The translations under genes were made by a program, and so were the position numbers. DNA of 64,000 nt from Leptolyngbya sp. FACHB-60 (lineage in GTDB: Bacteria > Cyanobacteriota > Cyanobacteriia > Phormidesmidales > Phormidesmidaceae), in assembly GCF_014695775.1 (NCBI RefSeq), contig NZ_JACJOX010000036.1, forward strand, positions 62,001 to 126,000. The letters are read 5' to 3'. The number at the start of each line of letters is the position of its first letter. Position 1 is the stretch's first letter. Of the stretch, positions 28,242 to 37,900 are shown one piece after another. The notes beneath the pieces were generated by a model. The model did not search any database, had not been told where the DNA came from, and was given only the letters and a program-made list of their open reading frames with translations.

Positions 28242-28664
28242 ATGCAACCCCGTGTCACTGTCATCACCCTCGGCGTGGATGATTTGGAGCGATCGCTGCA
28301 CTTCTACCGAGACGGCCTAGGCCTTTCAACAGCAGGGATTGTGGGTCAGGAGTTTGAGTACGGAGCCGTTGTCTTCATTGATCTTCAGTCAGATCTAAGA
28401 CTTGCCCTCTGGCCCCGCGAGAGCATTGCCCATGATACGGGGCTGATGCGGGGCGCGCCTAGTTCGACAGAACTCACGTTAGGGCACAACGTGGTCTCTA
28501 GAGCAGAAGTTGATGCTGTTATGGAGCAAGCCGTCACTGCCGGTGCAACCATCATCAAGCCACCCCAAGAGTCATTTTGGGGTGGTTACGCAGGATATTT
28601 TCAAGACCCAGACGGCCACCTTTGGGAAGTTGTCTGGAACCCGCAGTGGACAGTGCCAGATTAA
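28242..28664 (+). CDS. VOC-family (glyoxalase/bleomycin-resistance fold) protein
   Basis: A 140-residue protein of the vicinal oxygen chelate superfamily: VITLGVDDLERSLHFYRDGLGL at the N terminus and GYFQDPDGHLWEVVWNP at the C terminus, the two beta-alpha-beta-beta-beta halves. His and Glu residues at expected metal positions are visible in the C-terminal half (DGHLWEVVW). The substrate is unknown. It starts 26 bp after glgB, on the same strand, and bioF follows after 47 bp, so the three may share a transcript. Confidence 0.9.
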   Translation: MQPRVTVITLGVDDLERSLHFYRDGLGLSTAGIVGQEFEYGAVVFIDLQSDLRLALWPRESIAHDTGLMRGAPSSTELTLGHNVVSRAEVDAVMEQAVTAGATIIKPPQESFWGGYAGYFQDPDGHLWEVVWNPQWTVPD

Positions 28665-28711
28665 GCGCTCCCAAGGCACCTCTCAGGATCAACTTGAGCG
28701 ACACCATAACT

Positions 28712-29905
28712 ATGGGCATCAACCCCTATGCTTGGCTGGGTAAATCTTTGGCAGCCCTGCACCGCGCCCACCGCTATCGGACAGTAGCGGCTGTCGAGGG
28801 TATGACCGGAGCCGTAGTACAGCGGCAGGGGCAAACTTTAGTCAATTTTGCCAGCAATGACTATCTGGGGCTAGCCAGTGATCCTCGGCTGGCGGCGGCG
28901 GCGATCGCCGCCATCCAGACCTACGGCACCGGCAGCACCGGCTCCCGGTTGCTCAGCGGCCACCGGGAGCTGCATGGGGAGCTGGAGCGGGCGATCGCCG
29001 CTCTCAAGGGTACTGAAGATGCGATTGTCTTTAGCTCGGGCTATCTGGCTAACATGGGAGCGATCGCGGCTTTGGTTGGCAGTCCAGACCTAATTTTGGG
29101 CGACGAGTACAACCACTCCAGCCTCAAGTCGGGGGGCAAAGTTAGCGGTGCCACTGCCATGGACTACCGCCATGGTGACGTTGCCCACCTGGAAGAATTG
29201 CTGAAGCTGCATCGCGATCGCCATCGCCGCTGCCTGATTACCACCGACAGTGTGTTCAGCATGGATGGTGACCTATGCCCGCTGGCGGCCATTCTTGATC
29301 TGGCAGAGGCCTACGACGCGATGGTGCTAGTGGATGAAGCCCACGGTACGGGAGTGTTTGGTGAACGCGGTTCTGGGGCTGTAGAGCACCTAGGATGTAC
29401 CGAACGCCCCTTAATCGCAGTGGGTACCCTTAGCAAGGCTTTGGGCAGCCTAGGAGGTTACGTAGCCGGGTCTGCCGTACTTATTGATTTCCTCCGCAAC
29501 CGCGCCCCTGGGTGGATTTACACCACGGGTCTATCGCCAGCGGACACAGCGGCGGCCCTGGCGGCAGTGCAAATAATTCAGCAAGAAACCTGGCGCCGCG
29601 AACTACTCTGGCACCAGGTGAACCACTTGATTCAACAAATCGATCAAATCTTGACAGAGTCAGCAGTAGTTCCTCTGCAGCTGCGGCGATTGCCTTCGGC
29701 GTCGCCCATTATTTGCCTGGAAGGTTCGTCAGCAGAAGCTATCTTGACGGCCAGCCAATACCTACAGTCAGCTGGGCTGTGGGTGGCGGCAGTACGCCCG
29801 CCCACGGTGCCCACAAGCCGCCTGCGCATTACGGTTATGGCTACCCATAAGCCCGAGCACCTGCATCAGCTGATCACTGGACTACAGACTCTGAATGAGG
29901 GTTGA
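28712..29905 (+). CDS. bioF: 8-amino-7-oxononanoate synthase
   Basis: A 397-residue PLP-dependent alpha-oxoamine synthase that condenses pimeloyl thioester with alanine in biotin synthesis. Landmarks: FASNDYLGLASDPR (about residue 48), YGTGSTGSRLLSGH, the VDEAHGTGVFGERG motif and the PLP lysine Lys242 in TLSKALGSLGGY. I take the ATG at 28712 (MGINPYAWLG) because the upstream in-frame extension lies inside the VOC gene. It belongs to the AONS family; related enzymes (KBL, ALAS) cannot be fully excluded, but the length and N terminus fit BioF. It converges on rpsU with only 4 bp between stop codons. Confidence 0.88.
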   Translation: MGINPYAWLGKSLAALHRAHRYRTVAAVEGMTGAVVQRQGQTLVNFASNDYLGLASDPRLAAAAIAAIQTYGTGSTGSRLLSGHRELHGELERAIAALKGTEDAIVFSSGYLANMGAIAALVGSPDLILGDEYNHSSLKSGGKVSGATAMDYRHGDVAHLEELLKLHRDRHRRCLITTDSVFSMDGDLCPLAAILDLAEAYDAMVLVDEAHGTGVFGERGSGAVEHLGCTERPLIAVGTLSKALGSLGGYVAGSAVLIDFLRNRAPGWIYTTGLSPADTAAALAAVQIIQQETWRRELLWHQVNHLIQQIDQILTESAVVPLQLRRLPSASPIICLEGSSAEAILTASQYLQSAGLWVAAVRPPTVPTSRLRITVMATHKPEHLHQLITGLQTLNEG

Positions 29906-29909
29906 GCGC

Positions 29910-30098
29910 TTAGCGCTTTGAACCCCAACGCCGCTGTTTCTGGCGAGCGATGGTTTTGCGCTTCTTCTTCTCAATCGGGGTTTCGAAGTGGCGATTTTTT
30001 CGCATATCCGAAAAAATGCCGGCCCGAGCAACCTTGCGCTTAAAGCGTCGTAGGGCCGATTCAATGTTTTCGTCTTCTCCCAATACAACCTGGGCCAT
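29910..30098 (-). CDS. rpsU: 30S ribosomal protein S21
   Basis: A 62-residue basic protein, [20 protein letters not shown] onwards, ending in a Lys/Arg-rich tail ([14 protein letters not shown]). This is S21, which binds near the 3' end of 16S rRNA and assists initiation. The ATG at 30098 has AGGAG about seven bases upstream; an upstream in-frame extension is not homologous. It lies 145 bp downstream of an rbp gene on the same strand. An rbp-rpsU arrangement is well known in cyanobacteria, where both respond to cold. Confidence 0.96.
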   Translation of the reverse strand: MAQVVLGEDENIESALRRFKRKVARAGIFSDMRKNRHFETPIEKKKRKTIARQKQRRWGSKR

Positions 30099-30195
30099 TA
30101 GTTCTCCTAAAAATTTGCTAACGCGGGTAAAGCAGCGCTCTAGTAGCGTCAGCCTAAAACCACTGGGCACCGCTGAGCGCGATACCCTACTTCAA

Positions 30196-30236
30196 AGCCC
30201 GAAGGCTGAGGTCTGACCAAGGGGCTTGGCCAGACC
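30196..30236 (-). terminator. tandem hairpins between rbp and rpsU
   Basis: On the minus strand two stem-loops follow the rbp stop codon: first a 12-bp stem (30225-30236 with 30210-30221, one G-U pair, 3-base loop), then AGCC-TTCG-GGCT (30196-30207) with a UUCG tetraloop followed by TTTGAAG. The T-run is short, so this may attenuate rather than fully stop transcription into rpsU. Confidence 0.65.
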
Positions 30237-30243
30237 TAGTTGT

Positions 30244-30546
<303 letters not shown>

Positions 30547-30549
30547 GGA

Positions 30550-30599
30550 TACATCTCCAAATAGAGAGAGAAGGAGTAGAAAGTTATCAAGGAGATGTA
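30550..30599 (-). promoter_or_regulatory. possible translation-regulating stem in the rbp leader
   Basis: In the minus-strand transcript UACAUCUCC (30599-30591) is fully complementary to GGAGAUGUA (30558-30550), which contains the Shine-Dalgarno sequence just before the rbp ATG. The 32-base loop is pyrimidine-rich and also carries CUCCUU, which could pair with the same site. Pairing would hide the ribosome-binding site. Confidence 0.5.
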
Positions 30600-30715
30600 C
30601 TCAACTAAGGCTAAGCCAAGCCGGTAATGCAACTAACAACTTGCTTGTCACACGATAGCACAGGGCCACCTTGTGACCAGCGCGAGGCGATCGCAAACTG
30701 TCTGCCAGAGCCCGT

Positions 30716-30919
30716 CTAATCCTCCGGCAGTATCCATTTAGGAGGCCGTGAGGCACGCTCCGTCATTCTGCGCCGCACAGCCTCGTCGGCCATTTCAAGC
30801 ATCTTATCAAGGGAGTTGTCAGAAATAAATTTTGTCGCTTCGGCAGTGTACTTCAGGTTGGGGCAGTCGTTCCCCAGCACACAGCCATCTTTACAATCTA
30901 CTGCGCAATTAATCGCCAT
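30716..30919 (-). CDS. conserved small cyanobacterial protein with N-terminal Cys cluster
   Basis: A 67-residue protein from an ATG, MAINCAVDCKDGCVLGNDCP, with four Cys in the first 19 residues, suggesting a metal or disulphide site, followed by a helix (FISDNSLDKMLEMADEAVRRRM) and a basic Trp-containing tail (RPPKWILPED). This pattern is conserved in cyanobacteria but the function is unknown. It lies upstream of rbp on the same strand with a 169-bp gap. Confidence 0.7.
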   Translation of the reverse strand: MAINCAVDCKDGCVLGNDCPNLKYTAEATKFISDNSLDKMLEMADEAVRRRMTERASRPPKWILPED

Positions 30920-31087
30920 GGTGTTGGTTGAGCCTCATAACGTCAGCGTTAGGGCAAAATTCATTTTCAAAAGCCCTTAAAAATTGTAACAACCTGCGCC
31001 TGTGCCATTGCCGCGCCATTGTGTAGAGAATTTCCTCGGGGCTGCTCTAGACCAGGATAGAGTTAGCAAGATGCGATCGAGGTTGCC

Positions 31088-31225
31088 ATGAGCCGCCCCC
31101 CCCGTGCTCAACCCCGCTGGCCCCTATGGCTGTTAGGCGCAACGTTACTACTGTTATTGGGCATGACCTATTGGTATTGGATCGATCCAGCGCTGCTGAA
31201 TCGGCTAGTGCTAGGGGCCGGATAG
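31088..31225 (+). CDS. 45-residue single-pass membrane microprotein
   Basis: A short open frame from ATG to TAG encodes a basic Pro/Arg N terminus (MSRPPRAQPRW), one strongly hydrophobic helix (about residues 12-31, PLWLLGATLLLLLGMTYWYW) and a short tail ending LVLGAG. Codon use is typical of the genome. A GAGGTTGCC precedes the start, giving a plausible GAGG ribosome-binding site. It lies in an otherwise empty region, 79 bp before the lipase gene on the same strand. No family is recognised. Confidence 0.55.
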   Translation: MSRPPRAQPRWPLWLLGATLLLLLGMTYWYWIDPALLNRLVLGAG

Positions 31226-31304
31226 ACGGTTTTGGGTTTGAGAGGCTGCCTAGAGTGTTTTCCGGTAGCATCGGGGCAAGCAGTGGGATGGGTCGGTAGT
31301 AACT

Positions 31305-33215
31305 ATGGCTATTCGTCGATTTTTTCTCGCTTTTGGAGTTTCGCTTAGTCTATCTACTAGCGCCATCGCCCGGGTACCGACGGCAGCCGCGACGCTGACT
31401 AACCAAGTGAAGCTGCAAACCCCAGCAGTGCTCGTTGCCCAAAGTCTGCCGAGGCGTTTGCTGCGAGTACCCTTGAGAATTGTGACGAGCATTTCCCCAG
31501 CCCTCTTGCTGGCTAGCCTGAGCCTAGCGGGCGGCGCGTTTATTGCTCTGGCCTGGCTGCATATATATCAACAGCAGCGCCGCTGGCAGCGGGTGGAGCT
31601 GGCGCGCCAGGAAGTGAAGGCCTTTCGCGAGCGCGAGTCAGTCAGGAATGTGTTGGATATTCTCGACTACGAAGAGTACCGCACGTTCTACATCAACCAC
31701 CCCAAAGATGGTCGGCTAATTAGCTTTGAGGCCACCGATTGTCGGCTGCGGCGGGCGCTGCGATCGCACGATCAGATGGTCAAGATGCGCAATGGCCTTG
31801 ATGAGATCAAGCGCCTGACCAGTCAGAACAAGGCCATCACCCCCAAAACCTTGGAGCTGGTGCAGCGGTACGACAGCGAAGAGTTTGTCATTGAGATCAC
31901 CCTGCGCGACTGGTTTGAATCATTTCTCGGCGGCCTAGAGTACTTTGAAACCATGATTGAGTCGGGCCTGGTGACGGCCGAGGAGATCAAGCCTTTCATC
32001 ATTTACTGGATTAATTTGATTGGCGATCGCCGCTACCGGCGCAAAGGTGGTTCTGGGTTCTACGACAAGCTGTTTCACTACATCTACTGGGCCGGCTACG
32101 GACGAGTACAAAAGCTGTTTGAGCGCTTTGGCTTTAAGATTTTGCCGCCCCCTTACAGCACCCATGACTTTAGCGGCATTGAAATAGAAGAGGGCAAGTA
32201 CGACACCTACCGTGCCTTGTGCCTGGCCAAGGCCGCCCACCTGGTCTACGAAGACCGCGACTATGTCACTGACATTTCGCGGCTGTGGCTCAGCGACGAC
32301 ATCGACAACCGATGGAAGCAGCTCAACGCCCGCAGGTATGTAGTTGAGGTGATCAAAGCCTGGCTACAGGAGGGCGAAAAAGCTAGCATCCGCGATATCC
32401 GCGACAATTTCATATACCTCGATATGCGGCTCACCGACACTCAGGCATTTATATTTCGGCGGGACAACAACCTGATTTTGGTGTTTAAGGGCACCCAGCA
32501 GCTCAGCGATTGGAAGACGAACCTCAAGATTCGCCTGAAAGAATTCACGGTGTTAGCCGATCAAGAGGCGGTGCCCCCCACCGGGCGCGTCCACCGAGGT
32601 TTTTTAGACGCCTGGCAAAGCGTGGAAAAGCAGGTGGTTTATTACTTGAAAAAGTGGCGGACTCCGAAAACCAAGCTATGGGTAACCGGCCACAGCCTCG
32701 GGGGTGCCTTGGCGGCGGTAGCCACTATTTCTCTAGAAACCCAGGGGTTTGAGGTCAGCGGACTCTATACCTTTGGCCAGCCCCGGGTGGCCGACTGGAA
32801 GCTAGTCAACTACATGAATACGCGGATGGGCGATCGCATCGTCCGCTACGTCAACAACAACGACATCGTGCCGATGATTCCGCCGCAGATTATTCCCTGG
32901 ATGCCGACGCGGGTGTACGGCCACATGGGCCAGTTCCGCTACTTTAATGACTCTGGCGGCCTGCGCCGCCAGTCCTTTATGCTCCAGCGCTTCCCCGACC
33001 GGCTATTTGGCATGATTCACGCCATTTTCACCTCCGGCACTCCCGACGCGGTGGATGACCACAAGATGGAGTTCTACGTGGCCAACCTGCAAAAGGCGCT
33101 CGATCGCGAAGAAGAAGAGGCCAAGCTCGAAATTGAGCAGGGCATGATTAGCGGCGACTTTGTAGAAGGCATGAAAGAGCGCATGCGGGCGCGGCGCAGC
33201 AGCCTTGAGGGGTAG
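31305..33215 (+). CDS. membrane-anchored class 3 lipase-like protein
   Basis: A 636-residue protein with two hydrophobic segments near the N terminus (about residues 5-25 and 60-85), a helical charged middle region (90-330) and a class 3 lipase alpha/beta-hydrolase domain (about 340-570). The nucleophile is Ser464 in VTGHSLGGALA; the likely Asp lies in NNNDIVPMIPP and the likely His in VYGHMG. The triad is therefore intact and the protein should be an active esterase or lipase, possibly acting on membrane galactolipids. The C terminus is Glu/Arg-rich. ATG start at 31305. It converges with the zinc-ribbon gene, 32 bp apart. Confidence 0.87.
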   Translation: MAIRRFFLAFGVSLSLSTSAIARVPTAAATLTNQVKLQTPAVLVAQSLPRRLLRVPLRIVTSISPALLLASLSLAGGAFIALAWLHIYQQQRRWQRVELARQEVKAFRERESVRNVLDILDYEEYRTFYINHPKDGRLISFEATDCRLRRALRSHDQMVKMRNGLDEIKRLTSQNKAITPKTLELVQRYDSEEFVIEITLRDWFESFLGGLEYFETMIESGLVTAEEIKPFIIYWINLIGDRRYRRKGGSGFYDKLFHYIYWAGYGRVQKLFERFGFKILPPPYSTHDFSGIEIEEGKYDTYRALCLAKAAHLVYEDRDYVTDISRLWLSDDIDNRWKQLNARRYVVEVIKAWLQEGEKASIRDIRDNFIYLDMRLTDTQAFIFRRDNNLILVFKGTQQLSDWKTNLKIRLKEFTVLADQEAVPPTGRVHRGFLDAWQSVEKQVVYYLKKWRTPKTKLWVTGHSLGGALAAVATISLETQGFEVSGLYTFGQPRVADWKLVNYMNTRMGDRIVRYVNNNDIVPMIPPQIIPWMPTRVYGHMGQFRYFNDSGGLRRQSFMLQRFPDRLFGMIHAIFTSGTPDAVDDHKMEFYVANLQKALDREEEEAKLEIEQGMISGDFVEGMKERMRARRSSLEG

Positions 33216-33247
33216 ATGTTTTCTCAAGTTCATCTAACCTCTACTCC

Positions 33248-34807
33248 CTACGGCAGGGGAACGAAGTCGAAACCAGTGCCAGACCGACTGCCGGGTTTAA
33301 CCTCGACCAGCAAGACGGTGGCATTGCGATCGCCCGATGGCAAAAAGTTGATCGCCCCTGTGGATCCATTAGCGGAGAACCCTTGGGTGGTTAACGCCTG
33401 ACCGATCGCAGCTCGCCCTGAGGTACCGCTGTCGGGAGCCACATTCCCTACGGTGCGGGCTGAACTCAACACTTGAAATGCGTCGTAGCTGAGGGCGGTG
33501 CGCCAGTTGACATCGCCGCCCCAGAGGCCAGAGGCAGCCTGGGCAAAAGGCGGGGCCGATTTTAGCGGATGCCAGGGCACAGTTACCACGGTGCCCGTCA
33601 GGCTGGCCCCGCCCTTTTCCAGAGCGTCAATGCGGTAGAAAGCGTCGCCAGCTAGCACCGGCAGCTGGCCATTGTTGACCTGGGCGACGGCGATCACCGC
33701 ATCAAAGGTGGCCGAGTCGGGCAGTAACACCACGGCATCGGCCCCGCTGCCCTGCAACTCCGCCGCTGGATTGCCCTGGGACAGATCAACTAGTTTGGCC
33801 ACCTGCCCCCCTTCTAGACCCAGGGTGGTGGAGAACGCATCTTGCAGCGACTTGCTGTAGGAGCTTTGGGAATTGTAGTAGACGATGGGTTTGCTCTTGC
33901 CCAGGGTGAGCATGTGGCGGGCCAGGGTAGTGCCCGTGAACTGGTCGCTAGGAATGACCCGAAACACAAAATTGCCGCCCTCCCTGGGCACCGTGGTCAG
34001 CTCTGTGGTGGTGCTAGTAGGAGAGATCATCGGCAGCTGCCCCTGCTGGTAAACGGGTGCGGCGGCCAAGGTGGTAGTGCTGGTGCCGTGGCCGATCACG
34101 CCGATGACATCGGGGTCTTGGACTAGAGCGTTGGCGATCGCGGCAGCCTGACCAGCATTGTTGTAATCGTTGGCAATCAGCACCTTCACGGGGGTGCCGG
34201 CCTTGATTGCCTCATCTTGGGCCTGGGCCACTCCCCGCAGCAGCTCGCGGGCGGTGTTGGGGCTGTCGCCAATGGGCACGACAGCGGCAACGCCGACAGC
34301 GGGGGTAGAGCCGAGCTTGGCATTGTTGAGATAGATCAGCGCCTCGGGGTCGTTGCGAATGGCCTGGCGGGCCGCCTCGAAGCGTGCGGCAGCCGTAGCA
34401 TAGTCGCCCGAGGCGTAGGCGACAGCCCCAGCTTGCATATCGGCATTAGAGGTATCGGTGAAGAGGATGCGATCGCCCCAGCTCAAAGCATTGGCAACAT
34501 CAGTGGGTTGGCCTGGGGTGGTCGTCGGTGTAGCGGCGGTAGATGTCGTGTCGGCATCAGCGGCAGGATCTGTAGGGGTAGTCGATACCACAGTCGGAGA
34601 TTGCGGTGCATCCTTACGCACAAAGGCGTTGTAGCCCGTAAAGCCCAGCGCCGCTAGAAAGATAGCCGCCCCAACCCCCGCGATGAGAGGAGCGATAGAC
34701 TTGCTCTTTTTCAGAGGTTGACCGCAAATTTCACACTTCTGGGCCGTGGTGGAGTTTTCTTCGTAGCCGCACTTGGGGCAGGTGACGTGGTTGAAGCTGT
34801 CGGTCAT
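33248..34807 (-). CDS. zinc ribbon - TM - periplasmic-binding-fold protein
   Basis: A 519-residue protein with an unusual order: a cytosolic zinc ribbon (Cys10, Cys13, Cys25, Cys28), one membrane helix (about 38-60), a Thr/Ala/Pro linker (65-100), a TPR-like pair of helices (about 120-160) and a periplasmic binding domain of the Leu/Ile/Val-receptor type (about 170-510, with VIGVIGHGTSTTTLAAAP and PIVYYNSQSSYSKS). It is usually annotated as a branched-chain amino-acid ABC transporter substrate-binding protein, but no permease or ATPase is nearby and the protein is anchored with a cytosolic metal-binding head, so it looks more like a membrane receptor. It lies downstream of the tubulin-like gene on the same strand. 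Confidence 0.85.
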   Translation of the reverse strand: MTDSFNHVTCPKCGYEENSTTAQKCEICGQPLKKSKSIAPLIAGVGAAIFLAALGFTGYNAFVRKDAPQSPTVVSTTPTDPAADADTTSTAATPTTTPGQPTDVANALSWGDRILFTDTSNADMQAGAVAYASGDYATAAARFEAARQAIRNDPEALIYLNNAKLGSTPAVGVAAVVPIGDSPNTARELLRGVAQAQDEAIKAGTPVKVLIANDYNNAGQAAAIANALVQDPDVIGVIGHGTSTTTLAAAPVYQQGQLPMISPTSTTTELTTVPREGGNFVFRVIPSDQFTGTTLARHMLTLGKSKPIVYYNSQSSYSKSLQDAFSTTLGLEGGQVAKLVDLSQGNPAAELQGSGADAVVLLPDSATFDAVIAVAQVNNGQLPVLAGDAFYRIDALEKGGASLTGTVVTVPWHPLKSAPPFAQAASGLWGGDVNWRTALSYDAFQVLSSARTVGNVAPDSGTSGRAAIGQALTTQGFSANGSTGAINFLPSGDRNATVLLVEVKPGSRSGTGFDFVPLP

Positions 34808-34885
34808 GGCAAATGGGTGGATGGGTGGGGAGTGGATGGGTAGGGAGGAGGGTTGAGTTTTAAGTTTTGAATTAAATGAAATCAG

Positions 34886-34920
34886 GTAGGTTGGGTTTCA
34901 CTCCGTTAAGCCCAACCTAC
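34886..34920. repeat. interspersed cyanobacterial palindromic repeat
   Basis: GTAGGTTGGG at 34886-34895 and CCCAACCTAC at 34911-34920 form perfect 10-bp arms around TTTCACTCCGTTAAG. This GTAGGTTGGGTT...AACCCAACCTAC palindrome is widespread between genes of many cyanobacteria. It is flanked by AACTCAAAAC-type short repeats (34930-34965) and their inverted counterparts (34852-34875). It sits in the gap between the tubulin-like and zinc-ribbon genes and could fold in their shared transcript. Confidence 0.75.
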
Positions 34921-34968
34921 GGCATCTAAGAACTCAAAACTGAGAACTCAAAACTCAAAACTTTCTTC

Positions 34969-37900
34969 CTACAGTCGATTCATTTCGGCGCGCACGTTGT
35001 CTTCGATGGTGGCAACTTGCTCGTTGGTGAGGCCCAGTTCTTCTTGAAGGTCGAGCAGTTGGGCCTGCTCTTCTAGGTCAATGTCGCCGTCGTTGTCGAG
35101 GAAGGCGCGGAACATGAGGGCATACTCAGCGGCGGCGTTCTCAACGGTGTTTTGGGGGAGAAACTGGGCAGCGATCGCATTGGCATCTGCCACCGAGACC
35201 ACGTACTTCACCCGGAATTTTTCTAGCAGTTCTAGCTCCGTGGGCGAGGGCGAACCACGCCGGTAGCAGGTCTCGACTAGCTTGGCGTATTTGGCTATGT
35301 TCTCAGAGTCGAGGGCCGGGGGCGGGGGGGAAGGTAGGGGAGATGGGGAAGATGGGGTGGCGATGATGGGAGTAGGTGGGGTGTCAGAGGGAATGAAGAG
35401 GCGGTGGGTGGTGACAAAGTTGGAGATGGCCGCCTGGATGCGTTTGTAATCCTCGCTGTCGGAGCCGCCGGGAAGGGTTTGCTCCTGCTGTTGCAGGTAG
35501 GTCATCACCTGGGTGTAGAGGGCCTGCTTTTGAGGCTTGGTGGCAGCCTGTTCGCCAATGGCGCGAATTGCTCCATCTAGGGTTTCGGCCAGTCGCCGGT
35601 TTTGGTCGGTGAGCAAAAAGTCTTCGGCTTCTTCCCAGGTGTCTCCCATAACCTCGGTTTTATCGAAGCCGGTGAGTTTGTCGCGGTAGGTAAATTTGAC
35701 CTCAGCGAAGCCGGTGACGCGGTTGTCTTCGCGGCGCACCAGACCTAGGGCGTTAGCCAGCATCAGGTTGTAGCGGGCCTGGCGCTCGTTGCTGGTTTCG
35801 GGCATGACGTCGCCAAACTGGCGATAGTCTTGATGGGTGTGCAGGGGGTTGTGGTCGGCCTGGCTGACGGCGCGGTAGAGCGATCGCATCCGCTCCATGC
35901 CCTCAATCAGCCGCAGCGGGAAGGCCCCCGTCTCCTGCACAAAGTAGATGTGGTAGGGATCGCTGAGGGGGCGAATTTCTTTGTCGGTGACGGTGCTGGT
36001 TTTGCGAATCATCGGCAGCAGGGCCGAAACTGCCGGGTCGGTGGGTTTGCTGCCGCCCTGAATGCCGACGAGTTTTTGGTACTTCTCTAACTTGTCATCC
36101 CAGCCCAGTTTCTTTTGCTCTTGGCTGAGGCGCAAAAAGGCCTCCGATTTCTCGAAGGTGGTTTTAATCTGGGCCTCCTGCATCTCGACGGTGGGGTACT
36201 GTTCGAGAAACTTGCGGGCGGTGGAAATGTCGAGCTGGCTGCGGCGACGGAAGACATCCATCGCCTGGCCCAGCAACCGCTCGTAGAGATCCTTTGTTTT
36301 GAGGGCGTCGTAGGGGTAGAGGTCAAACAGGCGCACCCGCAGTTCTTCGAGCACCTGCTGGGAGAGGGTTTGGCAAAGGGTTTCTTCCTGATCGGCGACG
36401 GTTTTGCGGTAGGCGGCGTCGATTTCCTTCTCGTCGTAGAGCAGAATGCCGTTCACTGTCAGGCCACCAGTCTCCCGGGTGTAGACGCGCTCTTTATCCT
36501 TCAGTTCGACCTGGACGTTGCTCAATACTGTTTCAAAGGCGGTGAGATCGATCAACAGCTGGTCAATTTCTTCGCGCAGACCATCGAGCAGCATCACCCC
36601 CAGGGTGCGGGCTTTGACCTCAACTTTAGAGACATAAATCTGCTCCAGGGCCTGCATGATGCCCTGAAAGTCGTCTTCAATAACTTTCTTGCGGTTGAGC
36701 ATCATCATCTGCTTAGCGTGATCGTCGATCTGCTTGAGCAGAGTTTGCAGGGCGTTTTGGGCCGATCGCTCGCGCGGTAGCCAGTGTTTCTGCCGATCTT
36801 GGTCGAATCTGCTACGAAAGTCGGCAAAGACTTCAATCAAGACTTCCAAGAACTGGCGGGTGAATTTTGGCCCTCGGAAGCGATCTTCCACCATCAGGTA
36901 GACAGCGGCGCGCAGCTCCTTGCGCTTTTCGGGGATCAGCCAGCTGAGGTTGTCCCACATTTTTTGAAAGTAGTCGCTCCAGCGCTTGGGGTCGGTGCCG
37001 GTGTCGTTGAAGTGGGGAGAATATTTTTCCTGCTCGTTGGAGATAAATCGCTGGAGATTTTCAAAGGGAATATTTAGGTCGTTGCGGCGCTTGCGCACCC
37101 CCGCTACCCAGTCGGCAACTTCCTTGGCGTAGGGCTTTTTGTTGTCGCCCATGCTGATGCTGTCGATCACCTGGTGGTCGTGCTCTGATTCGGCCAGAAA
37201 CAGGCCGGGGAGGATCTCGGTGCGAATTAGGTCGGACATGGCCGCCGGGGCCGGGGTGGGGTTACTCCACCAGTCCACCAGTTTGGCCGCGAGGCGGGCC
37301 GAGCAGGCGTTCAGCACCCGCTCGACCGGGAACTGAATGCTAGAGAGGCCAAAGCTCATGAAATTTTGCGGATAGCCCAGGGCGTCGGGGCTGGCCCAGT
37401 GCTTGCGCACGTTGTCGCGCACCAGCTTTTTGTACTGGCTAAAGCCAGAGCTAAAGTCGAGAAAGACGTTTTGGGCCACCATTTCCAGTACATCGCCCAG
37501 GGTGGGAAAGGTGACTTTGTCGTTGCTGTTGCCCACCAGGTAGGTGAAGTTGAAGGGCACATCGAGCCCGCTCTGGGAGGTGATGCGATCGCTCTGGCTG
37601 TCGCTGTACTGGGCATCAAAGCGGGTATCGCCCCGGCTGTAGTGGTTGAGCTCCATCAGGGCGGCGTAGGCGTTGGCGATGACGCGATCGCCCAATCCCG
37701 AAAAGGCCCCCGGCAACACCAGGAAGGCGCTGGTCTGCGGCAATTCTGACACGGGCACCCAGTCGCGCAGGTTGTAGGCCAGATCCATCACCATGCCAGA
37801 GCCGGTGCCGCCCGAGAGCGAACAGACCACAAAGATGTTGATGCCTTGTCGAGTTGCACCTTCCAGCGATCGAGCATGAATTTCTCATGGCCGACGATGC

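Noticed and set aside
35313..35390. G-rich low-complexity tract considered as a G-quadruplex or phase-variable site
   Set aside because: It encodes the Pro/Ser linker of the tubulin-like protein in the correct frame, and the runs are too mixed for simple slippage.
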